DNA of 64,000 bases, from positions 5,518,001 through 5,582,000 of the forward strand of contig OZ199838.1 in the NCBI GenBank assembly GCA_964304625.1, written 5' to 3'. Of this stretch, positions 33,570 to 44,046 are shown piece by piece. The notes under the pieces are model-generated. The model saw nothing but the letters and a program-made list of their open reading frames with translations, had not been told where the DNA came from and searched no databases. The stretch is from Kudoa neothunni. Lineage: Eukaryota; Cnidaria. The translations under genes were made by a program, and so were the position numbers. Within the stretch, counting starts at the first letter, position 1. Each line of letters starts with the position of its first letter.

Positions 33570-34783
33570 ATGAGATATAAAAATGCATGTTATAATCGGC
33601 TGAACTCATTACTAATAATATTATCACTAATGATGAGTGGTGCCATGACAGAGTTAACATCATTTGAAGTATTTGATATTTTTAACTTGGTATGTGAGAT
33701 AAAAGAAATTTATTTATGGTTTTCCAATAGGAAGGGTTTCGTTGGATCCCATATTTTGTGGAGGGAATCCGCCAGTTGATACACCCGATGTGGTCATTAT
33801 TGCAGAAAGTTCAAAAAAGTCTTACTCAAGCAGGTCAGAAAATGAAAATTATAATCGACTGCGATCCTGGCCTGGACGATATTGAAGCAATTATTTTGGC
33901 TTTAGCAGCTAGACATGTAGATGTTGTTGCCATCACTGCCGTTGCCGGAAACACTGTAACCAATCAAACCTTTATCAATGTCCAGAAAATATTATATCAT
34001 TGTGATCGCACAGATATTCCAGTATACAAGGACCCTAGAATAAATCTGATGGGGTATGAGCCTAGGTCAGATGGTTATTTTGGAGCGGACGGTTTGTGTG
34101 ACTTGGATCTCGAATATGATAAAACCATTCCTTATCAACGACTCAATAGTCCACAAGCGCTTCTACATTACACGCAAAAGTACCCTGGAGAAATCCACCT
34201 TGTTGCTGTCGGTCCTCTAACAAATCTTGCAGTTGCATATCTCATTGATAGTTCATTTCCTAATAAACTGGCTTCGCTGCATGTAATGGGTGGGGATCGC
34301 TCTGAAACCACTGTCAATAACGTGACCCCCTACGCCGAATTCAATTGCCATTGTGATCCTCCAGCATGGAGACTGGTAATGAATAATTTTAGACTGAAAG
34401 GAAAAAAAAGAATTATCATAATTGATTATAAATTTTGTGGCGTCCATCTACTACCCCTACCATTTTTAAATGATTATTTCAATAATACGCTTGCCGATGA
34501 TGTTAGAAATAAGAAAGCCTTTCTAATCAGAAAATCATATGAATACATGTCGAAGAAATTCACGTCGTTTGGAAGTGTTACCTGCGACCCCTTCGCGTTA
34601 TTTGTCTGTATCTATCCCGAATTAGAATTCACCGGGAGAGCGTGTGTACTAGAGAAAGTTCATATGGATGGTAAAACTTACGGTCACACCGAATTTCGAT
34701 ACGATGATAATGGGCACCTTTTCCTGGTTGATGAAATTGACTTTGATAATTTTCTTCGACTCATGCTAGATTCGTTGAAATGA
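33570..34783 (+). CDS. Inosine/uridine-type nucleoside hydrolase, copy 1
   Basis: Splits the N-glycosidic bond of ribonucleosides in salvage. Core from M-K-I-I-I (33842): calcium motif D-C-D-P-G-L-D-D, then G-N-T-V-T-N-Q, G-P-L-T-N-L-A, M-G-G-D, and A-E-F-N-C-H-C-D-P-P-A-W; family length is about 310 residues. The late motif, usually H-D-P, reads T-C-D-P-F-A-L: the metal Asp is kept, while the catalytic His is Cys. I propose two exons. 33570-33689 gives M-R-Y-K-N-A-C-Y-N-R-L-N-S then a hydrophobic L-L-I-I-L-S-L-M-M-S-G-A. A 41 bp GT-AG intron follows, then 33731-34783 in phase 0. That makes about 390 residues with a signal-peptide-like leader absent from copies 2 and 3. If the first exon is not used, translation would start at 33842. 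Confidence 0.87.
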
Positions 34784-35524
34784 TAAACACTACACTTGTT
34801 ACTTAATATTTAAAGATTGTTTTTGAAGTTTATTTCACTGTGGTAAGTTTTATGAAGTTTTTTTATAGGAGTTAATTAACAATTATCTAAATTGTTTATA
34901 AATTCTTTTCAAATTTTTTTGTTTTTTTCAATCATGTATCAATTTGGAATTAAATTTAAGAAAAATCTCTCTAAAATGTGTTCTTTTTTTACGCCTCGTA
35001 TATAGTTATTTGCTTAACTGGAAATTATATGGATTTAGATCTAATATTTAAACGCACAGTGGGTGTTACTATATTAGTTGTTGTTATTTTAAATTATTCA
35101 TTAAAGTTTTCGTTTACATGAAACAACTATCCATCCTATTTATTTGTTTGCCGTCAAATATCAACTTATGCTATTTTTCTTCAGGTTGTTTAAATAAAAA
35201 TGTTGGTATTATGTATTGTTGGTTATGAACTGTTGAAACAAAACTTTATTTGTTTATATTTAATAATTTTTTCACCAATTACGAGCTCCACACCTTAAAT
35301 TAAGGATTATAATAATGAACCATTCGTAGTTAATACCTTAGGGAGGAAGAGAGGTAGACAATAAGCATCCCAACCGAAAGCGCAGATGAAAATTTGGAAA
35401 TCAAAAAGTAATTATTAACGCAATATTATTAGAACATTTCATTGAATATTTATTTTAATAATTAAAAATAACAATAATTATTATTATCATAATCTAGCAT
35501 AATTTTGATGATGTCTATTTTCAC
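34784..35524. other. 3' flank and intergenic
   Basis: AT-rich, no feature recognised. Confidence 0.3.
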
Positions 35525-38500
35525 CAGGCACGTGCCGTCAGGGTAGGCAAAGTTAGGCAGTGCCTACCCTATTGAATCAAAATTAATTAATTTTGTAAAG
35601 ATAAAATTCCTTTTATCTCAAACCTACAATAGTTATTTAAATATTCATATAAAACTAGAAAAAATTCGAGGTATTAGTAACAAGATAGGCACCAGTTGAC
35701 TCTGCCTTCTAATCGCTACATGAATTCCACGTAAAATTTCGTGACTGGCACGCGCCGTATCATTCTGCGCTTCATTACAATTTTAATGACCGACGGTAGG
35801 CAGAGCTTATATTGCCTACCGCCGTGTCACGTGGCCTGCTTTAAATATTCCTGTCGTGCGTGCATTATTTATTCAAATAAATTGTTCTGTTTATTCAATT
35901 TTTTTTCTTATTATTGATTAAAGGACATCTTTGAAATAAGATAATCTATATGACAACTATACCGGTAATATCGCCCAAAGTTAATACTAATAATTGTCCA
36001 ACTTGTCATAAGGCGCGCACCCCTGTTAATCTTACTTTATCTCTTCAAGTATGGATAGTGGGCATCTTAAAGAGTTTTCAAAACTTCATTATGAAGATAA
36101 ATTACAAATTATAAGAAATGGTAGTCTGACTCCTGGTCTTAAAGAACTTAAACAACTGAAAGGGATGACAATTATCAGGACGTTTAATACTTCGAGTTAT
36201 TAGAAAAAAGAGTGATTATGTGGATGTGCTGCAACAATAAGGCTTTTTTGCTTCCCATGTTTGCTTTTATCAATGACTAATGAAAGTGTGTGGGTCAAAG
36301 AAGGATATTTCGACTTCAATAATTTGCCAATCGCTTTAAATAAGCATGAGCGATCCGCAGCACAGTATCGAAGTCAACTCTAATGGAAAACGTTTGGATA
36401 TGTACGAGTAGCTTTGTTCCTTGATAAACAGAAGATTATTTCAATTGAACTTCACAATCAAAATGTTAAGGAGAACAAAGAGATATTGAAAACATTGATC
36501 CGGGCGGTTCGCTTTTCGATTAAACAAGAACTTACTTTTCGCGGTGATAATGAACACAAACTGCCTTTAAATCGTGGTAATTATTTGGAGTTGTTAAATT
36601 ATACGGCAAAATTTGACGAAAAATTATCAAATCATTTACAGAATTCATCAATTTTTTCTGATATTTCCAACAGGATTCAAAGTGATCTGATTGAGGCTAT
36701 AAAGGTGGTTTTTGAGAATAATATTAAAGAGGAACTAGCACAGGCTCCGTTCGTTGCGATAGAAGTGGTTGAGACGACCGATGTCTCATGCACATCTCAA
36801 TGTTCAACAATATTAAGATACATATTGGCATCCAAAATTAAGGATGTTTGCATTGGATTTGATACTCTTCGTGACAGAACAGCGGGTGGTGTAACGGAAT
36901 CTGTATTTAAAAACATATATAAATACAACATTGAAGAGAAATTAGTCGCACAAACGTATGATGGAACAATAGTTATAACCTCCCACTTAAATGGAGTTCA
37001 GTCAAAAGTTAGACTAGACAATAGATATCGACTTCACTGTTTACTCGCTGTTATACCCATAAGTTAAATCTTGTGTTGTCACAATCCGCCGAGTTTATCC
37101 CTGATTGTACGAGCTTTTTCAAGACTAATGAAGAACTTTCCTCTTTTTTCAAAAATTCAATGAAACGGGTCCAATTTCTTGATGAGATTGTGCGGAGACG
37201 CAATCCAACAGCAGCGACAACGAGATGGAATTCAAATTCAAAATTAGTGCAAATGATATTAGAGTATCACGGTGATCTTTGCAAACTTTTCTACAATATA
37301 AACAACAATCCGCATTTTGGGATTCAGACACTTTACTTCGAAGTAATGGACTTCAATTGGCTAAAAAACGACTCAACATACTTTTTATTGATGATATATA
37401 ATGAAATTTTCATGTTAACTGACGCGCTCTTCAATATATTGCAGATGAAAATGATAGACATTGCGTACTGCATGGAAAGAATCAATGGAACAATAACAAA
37501 ACTTGAGGATATGCGCATAAAATTTGAGTCATTGTATTATAATTTCGAAAAATATTGTTAAGAAAATATCTTAACTAGACCTATCCTTCCCCTCAATGTG
37601 ACACAAAAAATGAAAGAGCGATATTATTGGGTACAATAGTCAGTGATATAATAAAGAATCTGAGAACGAGATCTAATGATTTCGAAAATCTCAAGTTTAT
37701 TTCATTGATTAATAGAAATAATTTTAACAATTTATCATGCCAAATTGATACGAGTGCCCTTGAAAGTCTGCAAACGAATTATGAAAAATGCTTGGACATT
37801 TTAAGACTGAAAGGTGATTTGGCCGGAATTTATAATGCTCACGTATTCAATGAATAGTCCCCTACAAAATTGTTCGATTTTATCTCCCCAAATCCACTGG
37901 ACCAAATATTTCCTGAAGTTGTTAAATTGTTACAATTAATTTTAACGATTCCTGCAACAAATATTTCTGTGGAAAGATCGTTTTCTGCATTGAAACGAAT
38001 TAAAATCTACACCAGGAACATGATAACAAACCAACGACCTTCTTCCCTTGCATTAATATCGATTGAAAAGGAAAGACTTAACCAAATGGAACAAGACCCG
38101 ACCTTCAATTTCTATGAAAAGGTGATTGATACCTTTGCTACAACAAAAGAAAGAAGATTAGGTTTCTTTTATAAGTAGAAAAATACAAAACACCAACTCT
38201 CAAATATTTTTGTAATCTTAACTTACAGCAATGATTTATCCGCTTTATTTTGGCCTATCATTACATTATTGGTTTTTATTGTAAAATATTGTAAAAATAA
38301 TCTCTTTATTAAGTAATTTAGATGTCTATGTAGCATAGGACCGGGTCACAAATTTAAATTAAGAATGTTCTATGGCGTTAACTAGATATTACCTCCATAA
38401 TAATTGTTAAGAATTGAGTATTATTAATTTCATGATATATAAATCATTATAATATAAAAATTTATCATTCCATTATTATTGTAACCTATTTAATTTGATA

Positions 38501-38864
38501 AGGAGACGTCCACTTTCCAAATAAATCGTTGGAATATAAATTAATTGCATTCTCACGCATAAACGTTAATTTAAGTAAATATTTTAAAATCCTGAAAAAT
38601 TCTATTTATAATTGTAATATTTTATTTTTAGTCTACAAATACAACCTAAGAATTACAATTTCCGGTAAATAAGTTATTACAAAATTTATTGAGCAATAAT
38701 TCTTACTCATTAAATCAAAACTAATTTTCTTGAAAAATTATTTCTATATTAAATATCTTTTAGTTTCCTATATGCAAATATAAATAGTTAAAATTTTGGT
38801 TGAAATTTTCTTGTACCAAGGCACCGGCTGCCTGCCCAGAGCAAATAACCACGGCACGTGCAAA
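35525..38864 (+). mobile_element. hAT transposon of the ZMYM-like type
   Basis: Left end C-A-G-G-C-A-C-G-T-G-C-C-G-T-C-A-G-G-G; right end carries the complement of G-C-A-C-G-T-G-C-C-G-T. Flanking 8-mers ATTTTCAC (35517-35524) and CTTTGCAC (38865-38872) agree at 6 of 8. The left 314 bp (35525-35838) is itself bounded by an inverted copy of the terminus (near 35810-35838), so either the element has a large sub-terminal palindrome or a short MITE lies at its start. The transposase is at 36051-38178. Confidence 0.75.
36051..38178 (+). pseudogene. hAT transposase (ZMYM1-like), decayed
   Basis: N-terminal part from ATG 36051 contains F-P-C-L-L and an N-N-L-P-I-A-L-N-K-H-E-R-S zinc-finger tail (TTF type). 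From 36414: K-E-N-K-E-I-L-K-T-L-I-R-A-V-R-F, F-R-G-D-N-E, N-R-G-N-Y-L-E-L-L, F-S-D-I-S-N-R-I-Q-S-D-L, V-E-T-T-D-V-S (first catalytic Asp region, E-T-T-D), L-V-A-Q-T-Y-D-G. Then 37073-37561 starts L-S-Q-S-A-E-F-I, and 37870-38178 gives the dimerisation domain: I-P-A-T-N-I-S-V-E-R-S-F-S-A-L-K-R-I-K. Roughly five frame changes or stops break it, but each block is well conserved, so decay is moderate. Confidence 0.88.
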
Positions 38865-39936
38865 CTTTGCACTCACTTGGTGCATGCGCAGAGGATTAAA
38901 GCATTATCTCTATATGTGCTTTTTCTCTTATATTAGTTGTTGCAGAAAAACACTAATAACCAAAAACGATAAATAATATTTTTTGAAAAATGAATAAAAT
39001 AATAAAGATATTTTTTTCTACTTTTTTATAATCAACACAGTTTTTTAATTGTTTTAGTCATCCTTTAATTTTAATGGAACGAAAATTGAAATTATACGAG
39101 TTGGAATTTTTTTCATTTGGTTTGTTTATGGAAAATGTGGTTTTATTCTCGTATTTATCTTTTAAGTTTTTTAGGCTCTTGTAAAATTCGTTGTATTTAC
39201 TACCACCAAGTGTATTTAATTGATTCAATATTTCAAAACATAATTTTTTATTTTTTTTAAAGTTTTATTTTAAATGTATATTGTTAGTAGAACATTCAAG
39301 CTGATATTTTGTGAATCAATATCGGGGTAGTTTATAATTGTCGAAATATCGTCGTCTGTTATATTGCACACATGATTATTATCGAGGAATATATCATTGC
39401 TTGTATAAACCACCTCCCGGTGCATATAGAATCAGAAATCAAAATTAGTGATTTTACTCATACAATTAAATGTTTTCATGAGAGAGAATATTGTTGAAAA
39501 AATGTACAATCAAACTTGTGTATATCATCTTGAATCGTAACCATCGCTGAGTAAGACACAATGTGAACAAAGAACATGTTTTTTAAATTCCTGATTGATA
39601 ATAGTTTCAGATTTTGAGTCTCTAATTTGATTTTATCAGCGGCAAAACTGAACAAACGATTTATTATTGCCAAAATATAAACATCATCGATGTTGTTTTT
39701 ATTCATAAGAATCAGACCATTTTTTTATAAATTATCACCCTGGATGGTCTTACATTAGTTGAGTATTGGATTGACTTAGTGAATTAACGATGACTTTGGC
39801 ATAAATCTTTTATCTCGTGATGCTCTTGTTCAATCCTGTTATTTGTATTTGAACCAAATGTCAGAGCATCGAGACAATGAACATGATCCCAAATATTTTG
39901 AATATTAATCCAGTTTTTTTCCTAATATTGAAAATA
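38865..39936. other. Intergenic with an unrecognised minus-strand coding-like stretch
   Basis: On the minus strand 39706-39476 is open (76 codons), and further open pieces at about 39440-39290 and 39240-39080 have a protein-like look, for example V-Y-T-S-N-D-I-F-L-D-N-N-H-V. I cannot place them in a family or join them convincingly by introns. A decayed gene or transposase is possible. Confidence 0.25.
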
Positions 39937-41810
39937 CAATAGTGCATGGATGTTGCGTAGCAGGGGTATTACGCACTTTTTGATATTATGGCAAGGTTTC
40001 CTATTAATAATACATAATATTGTTATTTATAGTACAATAAACTTAAAAATGTTTAATTAAGCAAAATTATTATTAAAAATATTGCTCCCAGCCAGAGAAA
40101 ATTTGGATGCATGCTTATTGCGCACTAAAAATCCCCAAATTAAATCCAACGACATGGTTAGTACGCAATTAAGAAATCAGAGAAAATATCGATCGTTAGA
40201 AGAGAAAATTAACATAATAAATTATTACCACGAAATAAAAGAATTCAATGGCTCAAAAACTAAAACCGTTGGGAAATTTAATCTCAAATCGATATCTTCT
40301 TTGAATAGCATATTATTAAAAAGGAGCAGTATTATGAAAAATTTTAACTCTGGAGACCTGGATTGTAAGCGTTTGCAGCAGCCGCAGAGATGGAGACCAT
40401 TTCAACAATAACAATAGTAATAATAATCACGTTCTCCCCGCCAGCCCGAAGCTAGGCGGTGTGTTACCTTTATATTATTCTACATGGATCACAGCAGAAA
40501 AACCTTAACAAAAGGGAATTTTTCCTCGTTAGATTCCAAAGTTAAGGAATGGATTGAGCTAATAAGAACAATAATATCGAGTTCTCAAGGGATGATATTA
40601 TTAAAAAGACTAACGACTATTCATTTGAAGTTAAAAAAACAACTTCAAAAGTTGGTAGAGGTTGGTTTCAAGGCTTTGCTACAAGAATTGGGCTGAAGAA
40701 GAACAAATTCACAGGAGAGTCTAAGAGTGTCGATCCTGAAATAATTTCCTTTTGGAAAGATCAACTGTTAAAATTGATTGACTATTATGGCCCAAACGAT
40801 ATTTTTAACCCTTAAAGGATAACCTTCAGTTCCATGCGCCCAACTTTATATTATTTTGTTGTTATGCATGTTATATTTTGTGTATATTCGTCAGAATTTC
40901 ATCTACATTTTTAAAAAAGCATTATCTATCGACCGACATAATAAAATAAGTTTATGGTCTGGCGAAATTACACAAATTATAACACGTTTTACAACAAAAC
41001 AATAGGGAGGTGGACGCGCGAATCCAATGGTTAGCCGTCAAGGGTTAATTAGGATGAGACTGGGCTATTTTATCAGCAAAGAAAAAATAAAATATACTTT
41101 AAATTTGTATCACAATATGAAATTTGGTGTATGGTTACGTGTTTAAAACGGAGGAAACTTGCACGGTCCTACGAAATCGAAGAAGAGTGTAAGTATTGCT
41201 GCCATTTGCTCGATGTTAGGAGAAAAAAGACCGTTATCAATAATTGGAAATTACGAAAAACCTCGTTGCTTTAGGAAGATTAAGGACCTCCCACTTCCCA
41301 TCACATAAATAAGAAAGCTTGGATGACCAGCTTGATTTTTTCAAAATATCTAACGGAGTGGAATCGCGAACTTTCTCGATGCAAGAGAAGTATCTTATTA
41401 TTTGTTGATAATTGTCCAGCCCATCCAACACTAAATTTTTCAAACGTCCAACTCTTTTCCACTCAAAACAACCAGTGTATTGCAGCCATTGGATCAGGGA
41501 ATTATTAACAGTTTTAAATGTACTTAAAAAAATCATCTGACAAATTATTTTATAAATAAAACTATTCCTAATTCTACGGATGTTTCTGATAACAATTTAA
41601 GTGACGATCCTCTAGACTTACTTGAAGCTATGTATATGATTAAAGAAGTATGACAGTTAGTAACTGATAAAACAATAAAAAACTGTTTTAGAAAATCATT
41701 CTTTTTTAATAACTGTGATTCAGCAGACAACACCCTTTCGTTTGAAAGGAATTTACCGGGAAATCAACTTAGAGACTGCGTTGATTAAGAATGTGTTAAC
41801 TTGATAAATA
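39937..41810 (+). mobile_element. Tigger/pogo element (40-41.8 kb copy)
   Basis: A left end C-A-A-T-A-G-T-G-C-A-T-G-G-A-T-G-T-T-G-C after TA (39935-39936) precedes the transposase; the right terminus was not found. Plus-strand pieces: R-K-Y-R-S-L-E-E-K-I-N-I-I-N-Y-Y (CENP-B N-terminal helix-turn-helix), G-R-G-W-F-Q-G-F-A (near 40665), W-K-D-Q-L-L-K-L-I, I-F-N [MITE] D-E-T-G-L, L-L-F-V-D-N-C-P-A-H-P (second catalytic region), and L-D-L-L-E-A-M-Y-M-I-K-E-V near 41620. Multiple frame changes and stops. Confidence 0.82.
40809..41044. mobile_element. piggyBac-type MITE, copy 1, inside Tigger
   Basis: 236 bp flanked by TTAA (40805-40808 and 41045-41048). Inverted ends C-C-C-T-T-A-A-A-G-G-A-T-A-A-C-C and complement C-C-C-T-T-G-A-C-G-G-C-T-A-A-C-C. 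Removing it with one TTAA restores the pogo motif I-F-N-x-D-E-T-G-L-F-Y in one frame, which independently confirms both borders. Non-coding; a second copy is at 19129-19337. Confidence 0.9.
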
Positions 41811-42033
41811 ATGGAGTGGACGCAATGGATGAATCGTCATCTAATGCAAATTATGAACAAACTAGCACTATTTGGGATCTGATGCAGTATAGTGGCCCTA
41901 ATCCGCTATGTGCATTGATCCCGCCCAATGCGCAAAAATCGGATTACGTGGCGCGACACTTGTTGTTAGTGATTGAACGAGATGTATCCTTTATTTGATC
42001 GTAAATGATATAATATAAATATTTTACATTATT

Positions 42034-42234
42034 CTACATGTAACAAACGTTTTTGAGTGATCCCAAGAACCCATTCCATAGATCTGCATGGTTTTTGCGC
42101 CTCCATTGGAATTCAAACAAAAACTCATCTATGGCACTTTGGACAATTTCTCCGTTATCATTGGTGGATGATGTTCGGTTTCTTGGAGAAATTCTATATT
42201 TTATAGCATTCCAAGTATCCTTAATAAGAGTCAT
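42034..42234 (-). pseudogene. Tigger-Merlin fused transposase tail
   Basis: One open minus-strand frame reads M-T-L-I-K-D-T-W-N-A-I (Tigger C-terminus) directly into K-Y-R-I-S-P-R-N-R-T-S (Merlin C-terminus) and on to the Merlin stop. Merlin B has T-W-G-A-I-K-Y-K-I-S-P-R-N-R-T at the homologous place, and the Tigger at 41.6 kb has M-Y-M-I-K-E-V-W-like sequence, so the switch is at the W-x-A-I-K both carry. It is a fossil join; the upstream Tigger frame is broken, so no fused enzyme is implied. Confidence 0.8.
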
Positions 42235-43682
42235 TGCTTCCCATAAATCTAGAGGTTTTATATCCAGTCCAAATCCTGCACGAAGCGTATTTCGCCTCGT
42301 TAAGTCTTTTCAGTATGTTGCCTTAAATGAACGAATAACACCTTGATCCATTGGTTGTAGGACCGATGTGGTGTTTTTGGGAAAATAGACTATTTGAACG
42401 TTAAAGAGTTACGTGTGTTGATGATCATTTGCATTGTCCATAAAAAGAACAATTTTTTTGTTTCTACTTCTGAAAATACTGTTAAGTTTTAACAGATAAT
42501 TTCTAAAAATGCTTGCTGTCATCCAGCCTTTCGTGTTGTACTCATAGGGAACTGAAGTAGTATTTATACTTTAAAGAATCTAGGTCGGGCATGATGACCT
42601 ATCACTAAGGGGTCTAGCTTTTCACCATTCATTGAGACTCCAAGTAGTAATGTAATCCTTTTTTTGACTTTTTACCACAAGACATTATTTTCAGTAGCAG
42701 AAACGTAACTTTTTCCCACAATAATATAGATAAACACTTAAGCAAAAATAATTGATTGTAGGATATTGTATAATTTCGATCATAACGAAAAAATAATAAA
42801 ATACTCATTTGGCGCCCACAAAATAATCATATTGTGGAAGTAATACTATTAGAAAAAATTTTTCATTTAATGTATGTAAAAATATCTAATCGAAATAAAA
42901 ATAACCATTTTTAGGAAAAACTCACGAGGCGTTGATTGATAGAACAACGCGGTCTCGTCGACATTGTATATTTGATCCTCTTTATAATTTTCAAGAATTT
43001 TAAGAAGTTGAGTCTTCCATTCTGTGATGATTCGTATGGGTACCATGTTAGCATCGTCATGAAAGCTGACTTTTTTTAAATTGAATCTATTTTTAAAGCC
43101 GCGAAACCATCCGTAGCTAATATTTTTGAAATCGTCATCAGAAGCACCGATCTCATTTCTTTTATTAATTATTTCGATGGACGATAATTCGATACTTTTC
43201 GACCTCATCCAATTGAACCACCCATAAACACGTTGATAGGCTTCTTCATCTTTTCCTTTCCGCATTGATCTTCGTTGGGATGGAAACAATTGATCCTCAA
43301 ATGATTGTGTAATTTTAGCCCTTTTTTCTAAAATGCCATTTAATGTTAAAATATAACCTATTTTGAAGTGTTCAATAGTTTCCGTCTTTCTATTTAAGGG
43401 CGGCAAACTATCATAATATTTAATTATGTCATATTTCTCTTGAAGCGTTCTGAATTTGTGAATTATTTTTCCGGGCATTTAGAAATAATTACGAATTATC
43501 AGTCACCATGAATTATCGATTAATACACACTTTTAAAACTTCTTGTTTGACAAAATAAAAAAATAACTCGTACATTTAGTTAACAACTCATAATAAACGT
43601 TATTTGGCACATTTAACCGAATGGATAAAGTTTTAAGGGAAGTTACGAATTATCGGTCCTACGAATTAACGGTCACCTACTG
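42235..43682 (-). mobile_element. Tigger/pogo element inside Merlin C, 3' end lost
   Basis: Its 5' end is C-A-G-T-A-G-G-T-G-A-C-C-G-T-T-A-A-T-T-C reading leftward from 43682, next to TA in the Merlin zinc-ribbon sequence. The transposase starts at 43478 (M-P-G-K-I-I-H-K-F-R-T-L-Q-E-K-Y-D-I-I-K) and includes W-F-R-G-F-K-N-R-F, I-Y-N-V-D-E-T-A-L-F-Y (first catalytic region), L-F-M-D-N-A-N-D-H (second) and N-T-T-S-V-L-Q-P-M-D-Q-G-V-I-R-S-F-K (third). It then runs L-D-L-W-E-A-M-T-L-I-K-D-T-W and crosses into Merlin sequence. The right Tigger terminus is absent, so the 3' end was deleted. A few stops and frame changes in the middle. Confidence 0.85.
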
Positions 43683-43890
43683 TAGTTCGCGATCTACAGA
43701 AAACCCAATGTTTCCGCAATGAACGCAATGGCTTGGCTTGTTTATGATCCCTTCATCAAGTAGAAATTTTATTGCAGCATCTTCAGAATAGAAAATATTT
43801 TGCAATTTCTTCACAGGAGGAATCATTTTAAATTGGAGGGACCGAGCGCCGCACATATGGGATTAGGGGTCCCTATATGCAAGGTCAGCC

Positions 43891-44046
43891 AATTTCTTGA
43901 ATGTACCTCTCCTTATCTACTAATTATGCGTCTGAATTATAGAAGTCATTCTACAACGTAAATAGATAGGCTCCTATTAACCGCATCGTATTATTTAATA
44001 TTATGTAATACGATTGCATCTTGAACTTGAAACACATCTATATATA
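43891..44046. other. Short spacer between Merlin C and the Helitron-like element
   Basis: No feature seen. Confidence 0.3.

Larger units (their letters stand above)
41875..43890 (-). mobile_element. Merlin element C, interrupted by Tigger and partly deleted
   Basis: Outer ends match each other as inverted repeats over about 45 bp: both contain G-C-A-C-A-T-A then G-G-A-T-T-A-G-G-G, and end G-G-T-C-A-G-C-C (43890) or its counterpart G-G-A-T-C-T-G-A-T (41875). On the minus strand 43826-43690 encodes the Merlin N-terminus (P-P-V-K-K-L-Q-N-I-F-Y-S-E-D-A-A-I-K-F-L, then C-V-H-C-G). 42234-42034 encodes the C-terminus (I-S-P-R-N-R-T-S, F-E-F-Q-W-R-R-K-N-H-A-D-L-W-N-G-F). The catalytic middle is missing, replaced by a Tigger copy. 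Confidence 0.78.

Noticed and set aside
39080-39706. A new minus-strand host gene
   Set aside because: Open pieces look protein-like but could not be joined by plausible introns or placed in any family; listed only as an unrecognised stretch.
42053-42346. Plus-strand 97-codon frame
   Set aside because: Antisense to the Tigger/Merlin transposase, whose motifs are clear on the minus strand.
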